Shown piece by piece: positions 57,701-64,000 of a stretch of DNA of 64,000 nt. A program made the position numbers and the translations under genes. The DNA comes from Glossina fuscipes (taxonomy: Eukaryota > Arthropoda > Insecta > Diptera > Glossinidae). Every line of letters starts with the position of its first letter. Within the stretch, counting starts at the first letter, position 1. Under the pieces are notes generated by a model. That model was not told where the DNA came from. It saw nothing but the letters and a program-made list of their open reading frames with translations, and searched no databases. The stretch spans positions 407,511-471,510 of the forward strand of contig NW_023998485.1 in assembly GCF_014805625.2 (NCBI RefSeq). Reading direction: 5' to 3'.

Positions 57701-60700
57701 TTGCTCGCGATGCGTGTTTGTTACCGATATGTTATGTTACATTGCTTTGGTAATAATGCTTGTTTTTGTACATGCAGACACATAAATTTATTGGTTGTCT
57801 ACGGCTTGGTGGCAGATGTTAAATTTTTTTGGTAGTTTCGCTTTTGTTGCAGAGCAAACAAGTAGACCGTAGTTTCTAAAATTACGTGTGATTGCTAATG
57901 CGACATAGCTTGTAACAATTATGCAAGCAAGTATCGTAGATTAACTTACGGATATATATATATATATTTCTATATCCTTGCTATACTATTTCATTCGATT
58001 TTTCCTTCTATCTTTCGTCCTGTTTGCGCTCGCCTTCCTGTTCCCTCATACCATCCCACTGCTCGGCATATCTCTATGGATTTTGAGTAGGGTTGGAGAT
58101 GGATAAATAGAAGGATATAGAAAAGTCTAATGAACTCTTTATTCTAATTGCTATATATCGATTTCGTGAAGCCGTGAATAGGAATTTGAAGAAAACCCTT
58201 GCAATTTGCCGCAGATATCGAAATGAAGTATAGCACAAAAGCTAAGCCAAGCCATTTGCAAAGTCGCATATGTAACTTCTTTGCATGTAAATGATTGTGA
58301 ATAAACTTTTGAAATAATTTACTTGTTTATTGAATTGAACCTGTCCACGGTGAAAACGAAGAATACGAACGTTTATTTGCGTCTCGCGGATTTTCTTTTA
58401 AATGCTAAAATCAATCATTTAAAGAATTAAGATTTTTTTACTCTTTTTTATTAATTTTATTCGAAAAAATATATCGAAAACTTTATAATTGTAATTATAT
58501 TATTTTTTCTACAATTTGCTAGAGCAACTGTAATTAGTCTGATAACTATCACAACAAAGGGGCTTTTCTGTATTTATTGCTTTAGTTACTACTCTGGCTA
58601 ATAAGCAATTATTGGCTAAACATGATTACATTAGAAAAAAAAAAAATAATAATAACGTGTAATAAAGCATATCCGTAATCAAGTTACGGCTAAAAAATTT
58701 TCTTTTCATAAAAGAAAAAAAAGAAATCCATTTATATGCACAGAAATCGAGACCATTAGTGATCACTGGTGTAACTAAACGACCTTGAACAAGTTTTTTT
58801 TATCTTGCTTTTTATTTGTTGTTCTCAACACACATTCATTCAACGGCCAAAGTTTATTTTTAAATTTAATTCAAAACATTAATTGTAACATTAATAAGAG
58901 AACTGTGCTTTGCATATAATGAATAAAAATGAAAGCAAAAACAAAATAACAAAGTTCTCTCTCATACTAAACCATGTAATGATTATGAAACCGGAATTAT
59001 GTTCAATTATAAGACCATTTGTTGATCATAAGACATTCATTTAGTCAATCATGTAATCCCTACATTTGGTGTTATTATAAATTTTTGCAAAATATTTTCT
59101 AGACTCGTAGAACAAAAGTATTTTAAAAAATAATTCATCCCCTCCACTAAACGACCCTGACGAAACTCGCAAAAAGAAAGTCTTTTGTGATTTTTCTTTA
59201 TGATCGTCATAAGAGGCAACCGGATTGGATTTATTGGATATAATCTAAATACCAGTTAATTTTTTTTGTTATTATTTTTAAATTGACTTCAAAATGATTA
59301 ATTCAAAATTCATTTATTAATAATTAATCAAAACATTTTAATGTAAAACTTGTTTTTATTTACTTTTCAAATATTTTTTCCTTGCTTTGCATATCCAAAG
59401 TTCAATAAGAAATGAATATGTTTTCAGGATGGGATATGGAATTATTTTAGTCGATTTTTAAAGCACTTTTCTAATTCAATACAAACAAAAAAAAATCAAT
59501 TTCTTCTTTGATTTAATATAATTTAAATGTGAGTTAAATGCTTCAAAGCGTCGGGATATTATTTACAAAATGTAGCCTAAATCAAAATAGAAGGATTTTC
59601 GACATCAGTGGTACACAAATTGATTTTCTTTAGAGAAAAAATTTAGATGAAAGTTTTTTTTTTTTATTTGCAAGTATATTTGATGCAATTAACTTTGCAA
59701 GTTCGGCAAGACTTATATACGATTTAAAAGAAAGGAGAAGTCTCACACATGTGTCTCAAACATATGTTGAATTTCCGAACAAAGTCAGAGTACTCCTGTA
59801 CCATTAAGGCCTTGGCGGTCATTTACGTCCTAACTATTCCGGACATAATCCTATATTGTCTACTTTATGAATCAATAAATAATATACAATTTTTATTTAA
59901 GAGTCTGAATTTCCTATCAAAGTTACTTCTCATCTGGATATTGGTTTACTATTTGTATTTGATACAATTAAATTTTAAATAGATTATCATTTAAATTGCT
60001 GGACCAGCTGCTCTTATTGAAACGAACGTGGCGGCCGTAGCTGTTTAGCACTTTGTTCACTAAATTTGACCTAATTTCAACAGTAAAGCGTTCAATATAC
60101 CTTTTTAATGCAAGCACAGAATCTGGTTTATTATATATACCTACGACTTCAAATGACTTCATAAGGACTAATCCAAAAGCACTAAGTTACAGTTTTTTAG
60201 ATGCAATGCGATATCAGAATTTCTTGAGTTTACTGCATAGTCAAACTTATCGCGTAATAAAAAAACTAAGATCACTAAAGCTGAGCAAGGGCGACCTTAC
60301 CGACCATTAAATACTTTGCCTAATAAAGTTATTCATACCCTTTCATGATAATACACCAAAAATTATACATTACTTTTATGTAAGGGCGCACTGCTTATAT
60401 TGCAGGATGGCGAATACATTAACTACTGACAGTTGCTTCCATCTTAAAAAACTATAAAGTAGACTTTGTTGCCATAGAAGGACTTGCTTTTCGAGAGAGT
60501 CTTTGTGTACGGTAGGCCCTGAAATATATACCTACGTAATCTAAATCGATTTCTTGGCATTTAATATTTCATAACAATTTTTGTACAAGATGACATCGAA
60601 AAAATAGGCCTACTGGATCCAAATTCGATACAATTAAGTTTTAAATCAATTTACTCTTATGAACCAATTGTCATCATAAAATATCAAAAATTAGGCATGT

Positions 60701-63474
60701 TCGCCATGTAAAGATTTATTTCTCATAACAATTACTATAAATCCTACGCCTCCGTGGTCCAAACTCTATGTCAGATTATTATTATAAACAAATTTTCATC
60801 GAAAACCATATAAAGGTTCACTATCAATAGCAATGAGTTGCCATGTAAATTTTTCGAACTAAATCAGAATGTCGAAATCCGGGCAACCGGGACGGCAACC
60901 GGTATGCACACAAATAAAAAGTATCTGTGAATTTCATATTTTATTACCCTGCACGAGGTGCGGTGATAACACCGATAGGTCGCCTAAGATGCGCGAAACT
61001 AAGAAGAGGAGCATATGCGATTTTACACGTTTACCCAAGGTTGTTAACATTTATGAGTTACCTTAAGCCGAAATATAGGTTTTTGTTTTTTACAAATATG
61101 TAAGTTTTTTCCCTATCTACAAAGTCATGTTGATGATGACCCACATTAAGTTTTTCCATCATCAAGCCAGTTTCCAGGTAATTTCGATTTTATTGTATAT
61201 CAATATTGTGTCAATATTTTTAAAAACTTGTATCAAATATAATTATGTAACTTTCTTTTTATTTATTTTTATTGTCTTTGTTTATCGACAGAAGCAGTTT
61301 ACGTAAATTATTGTCTGCTTGCGGTATCTTATGTTAAGATTTTTACGATCTCTACGGCCTTGATTGACAATATTTGACACAAGTTATCAAAATAATTTGT
61401 ACCTACGAATATTGTTAGAAACGTTATAAGGAAATAAGTTGATTGAATGCTCAAAAAATAAGTACTATAGCGTAATCTAAAACAATGGAAAAGCTTATAA
61501 ATAAAACATAGAAGGAATAGAGTAGCATTCTGCGGAAGAAGTGAAATTCTCTGCAAAATTGTCTTGTGAGAAATGTTTCTCACACACATATTGTGTGGGC
61601 ACTTAATCATATTCATTTTGATGCATGATACTGAAGAATGCAATCGGCGAACTTAAAAATACTTGTTAAATATTTTATTTTTGCAACCCGTACAATATCT
61701 AAGAAAGAAAAGAATTATAGGTTATTGGGTTCTGATTCATTTTTAGGTTATGTCGTGGATTTCTATTTTGGGTTCCACCACTAGTACTACTATTACTACT
61801 ACTACTACTTTTGCCTATTCTCTCATCAAGGAACTATCAAGGAATGAAGTCTTTGTTAATGTTTCTAACCTATTTAGATTTAATATTAAAATTAAAAAAT
61901 ATTATTTTAAGAGTGATTTACTGGGCAACTAAAAACGGGCACTAGTCGCAATGGTCCACTTAATTCAGGAATTAAAATTAAAAAACAAACAAAAATTTCG
62001 AATCAACGCGCCTTTACGCGGGACTTTTCAAGAATAGTAAAACACTTTCTATCCATCGCTAAATCTAGGCCATCCAGCAGTCGGGAGAAATAGGATGGTG
62101 GAAACCTTGGGGTTTTAGCTCTTACATGCTTGCTTAAATCTTTAATATAAAATTTTAGACTTGGCCATCCTCTTATAACAAAAGAAACACAAACGAAAAC
62201 AGAAAACAACAAAATGTTGAAATGAAATCGGGAAGAAAAAATCGGAAAGATCTAAAATGAAGCAGAAACTCGTATTAAATTCCAATATACAATTGGCACT
62301 GACTGACAAAGATTTTGCGATACGTGCTTAAGGTGATACATATTCGAGATAACTGTCAAGGTAAGCCGGCTGTTATTTGTTTCGACCCCACCGTTTAAAA
62401 GTATTTATGATTCAGCGTTTAATGAATTCATCAGAAGTTTGTACTTATGAAAACCTTTTGAAGATTATCTTGCATTTTTGGAGCTGCCAAAAGCAATAAT
62501 ATTTTTTTTGAAACAATTTTTACTTTTTTCTAAAGATTTTTCATTTCATTTTATTTAATATATTTTTATCATTGTCTTTTTTACACATTTTCTTTTATTT
62601 TTCTTTTTTTGTTTACTTAATAATTATTTACAATTATAATAATATAAAACAATTTTTACACATCTTAATTTACAAATGAAAGACATACATAAAAACAAAA
62701 AAATATTATACTTTTACAAATATATCAAAAATTTGAATACAAATTGTGTACTAAAGCCGGAACACACAGCGGATCATATAAAATTGTTTAAGAATTCAAG
62801 GGGTGGAGAATTTTTGACACACACGGTCATAAAAGTTTTTTTTTTTTATTTTCTTCAAATCGGAAAGCAAAAGTCTATACACAAGAATATCACGATTGGC
62901 TTTAAGGATTTAAAGAAAATACTTAAAGGAATTAACTCTTAAATGAACTTTTCTTTTAACAGAGACAGAACTAAAATTTAATTTTGTTTATACAAACATT
63001 TATACAATTTTGGTCAAGCTGTGAGTTGTGTTTAAGCTAAATTCCTTTGGATGATGTTGCTATGACTTAATTCTAATGGCAGGCTGCTGTTCTTGTCTCG
63101 AAGAAGTGTTTTTAAAATTTTCAGAGAAATTCTTAAACAATTTCAATGCGTCTCGCATTATGTAAAGCTGTGTAATAAAAGATATAAGTCGAAGAAGCAT
63201 ACCTAGGGGAAAATATTTATTTATCTCAGTTTTTTCTACGTTGCAAAGGAATTATTCGCTTCTCACACCACATAAAGATGATATTTTGTGGTGTCCGCAC
63301 ATAATAAGAGTTCGTAGCATGGGTTTTGGATAATTGAAGATTAAAATTAAAATTGCTAGGGTTTCCGCTTCAATTACAATAACAACAATCGTTTATATAA
63401 AAATTTGTTGTTGGTTGAATTAATGAGTGAGAGCCTAAAGAGTTTGTTTGGTAGAATTCTGTCTGCGTTATTAT
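54761..63474. other. 8.7 kb without recognised genes or transposons
   Basis: No frame here has a domain, signal peptide or paralogue. The longest are under 105 codons. Small features are an (ACT)n tract at about 61,783-61,808, a (TA)n tract at 57,952-57,967 and many A or T runs. It contrasts with the transposon-dense 39.8-53 kb. It includes the 3' flank of the gene at the right edge and could hold its regulatory DNA, introns of an unseen gene, or non-coding RNA. I cannot tell which. Confidence 0.45.
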
Positions 63475-64000
63475 TTATTTCTTTTTGTGATGATAACCGC
63501 CATGACCGCCATGACCGACATCAGCATAGATGAGAGCACCGCCACCACCACTGTGACCATGCCCGGCATAGGAAGAGAAGCCCAAACCGCTAGACGAGAA
63601 ACCGTGACCACCACCGCCGCCTCCGCTTAACAGAATGGCGCCACCACCGCCACCACCACCACCACCACCACCGTAAGCAACTGCTCCATGTTGCACTACA
63701 GAATGGCCGGCAACGTAAGGTACGCCAACTGGTACTGGAACGGGTTTTTCAACGGCTACTGGTACAGGTCGAGTGACATGCACGGGATAAGGACGATCAA
63801 CTGCCACTTTGATTGGTACTGGCACTGGCTTATCAACTGTGTATGGTACCTGTTTTTCTACGGTGTAAGGTTGCGGAACGGCAACTGGTACTTTAACAGG
63901 ATAAGGACGATCCACAGCTACTGGATACGGTTTATCTACACGTACAGGTACTTGTACCGGTACTTTCCTTTCTACTACCACGGGATACGGTTTTTCCACA
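63475..64000 (-). CDS. PYPV-repeat, Gly/His-rich structural protein (cuticle-type), partial
   Basis: The reverse frame runs off the window edge; the first visible codon is GTG (Val), not a start, so the 5' end, signal peptide and any intron lie beyond 64,000. About 90 residues consist of repeated PYPV/PVPV units (DKPYPVAVDRPYPVKVPV, EKPVPVPIKVAVDRPYPV), followed by GHSVVQHGAVAYG, a run of eleven Gly, then glycine/serine/histidine repeats, ending GGHGGYHHKKK at 63,475. This composition is typical of insect extracellular matrix and cuticle proteins of the low-complexity kind (for example vajk-like proteins). Assignment to a named gene is not possible from the fragment. It is likely secreted into cuticle. 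A poly(A) site was not fixed; an AATAAA lies close to the stop. Confidence 0.75.
   Translation of the reverse strand, partial: VEKPYPVVVERKVPVQVPVRVDKPYPVAVDRPYPVKVPVAVPQPYTVEKQVPYTVDKPVPVPIKVAVDRPYPVHVTRPVPVAVEKPVPVPVGVPYVAGHSVVQHGAVAYGGGGGGGGGGGAILLSGGGGGGHGFSSSGLGFSSYAGHGHSGGGGALIYADVGHGGHGGYHHKKK

Noticed and set aside
63997..63999. start codon for the right-edge protein
   Set aside because: The codon is GTG (Val) in the middle of a PYPV repeat; the real start lies outside the window.
1..64000. tRNA, rRNA or CRISPR arrays
   Set aside because: I saw no TFIIIC B-box-like GGTTCGAAYCC in a tRNA fold, no rRNA-like sequence and no spaced direct repeats; the minisatellite at 24.3 kb has no spacers.

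Overview
This is A+T-rich nuclear DNA from a higher (cyclorrhaphan) fly. The evidence is the repeat content: INE-1/DINE-1 (Helentron)-like elements, an irritans-type mariner, a piggyBac remnant, gypsy remnants and a CR1-like non-LTR retrotransposon with a PHD-type ORF1. A PYPV-repeat/glycine-rich, cuticle-type protein sits at the right edge. No rRNA, tRNA or CRISPR was seen. The species cannot be fixed from the sequence; tsetse (Glossina) is one possibility raised by the gene cluster below.

Layout. 1-6 kb: gene-free DNA, a non-LTR fragment interrupted by a solo LTR, and an INE-1-like repeat. 6.8-38.3 kb: a cluster of small, apparently intronless, secreted-protein genes. Four are intact: 6,783-7,379 (-), 15,455-15,967 (+), 19,021-19,875 (-, with a 10-N assembly gap) and 30,041-30,544 (+). 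Two are decayed relatives: 21,440-21,645 and 38,015-38,280. They are separated by repeats, a mariner fossil and empty DNA. 39.8-51.6 kb: a transposon graveyard with five pieces of the non-LTR family, two of them joined tail to tail, plus a gypsy pol fragment. 51.7-54.8 kb: two exact-looking tandem duplications and another INE-1-like repeat. 54.8-63.5 kb: 8.7 kb with no recognisable gene. 63.5-64 kb: the 3' end of the structural protein gene, which continues beyond the window.

How the cluster hangs together. All four intact genes have a TATA box about 27-32 bp upstream of an initiator-like site, a related block between them (TTGCGC.ATGA..TTCCATTCG in its best form), a short 5' UTR, and a signal-peptide start. 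The genes fall into two subfamilies. A (7 kb and 15 kb genes) carries a G-LTF-QFLE-LE-L helix and an acidic DDD...WDLF tail. B (19 kb and 30 kb genes) ends in a QLF-QLKN...F-KF helix. Relics of the A-type tail remain in frame beyond the stop codon of the 19 kb B gene. The middles of the proteins are unalignable or repetitive, as expected for fast-evolving secreted proteins. No function can be read from sequence. The organisation resembles the tsetse milk gland protein (mgp2-10) cluster, and this is offered as a testable hypothesis only.
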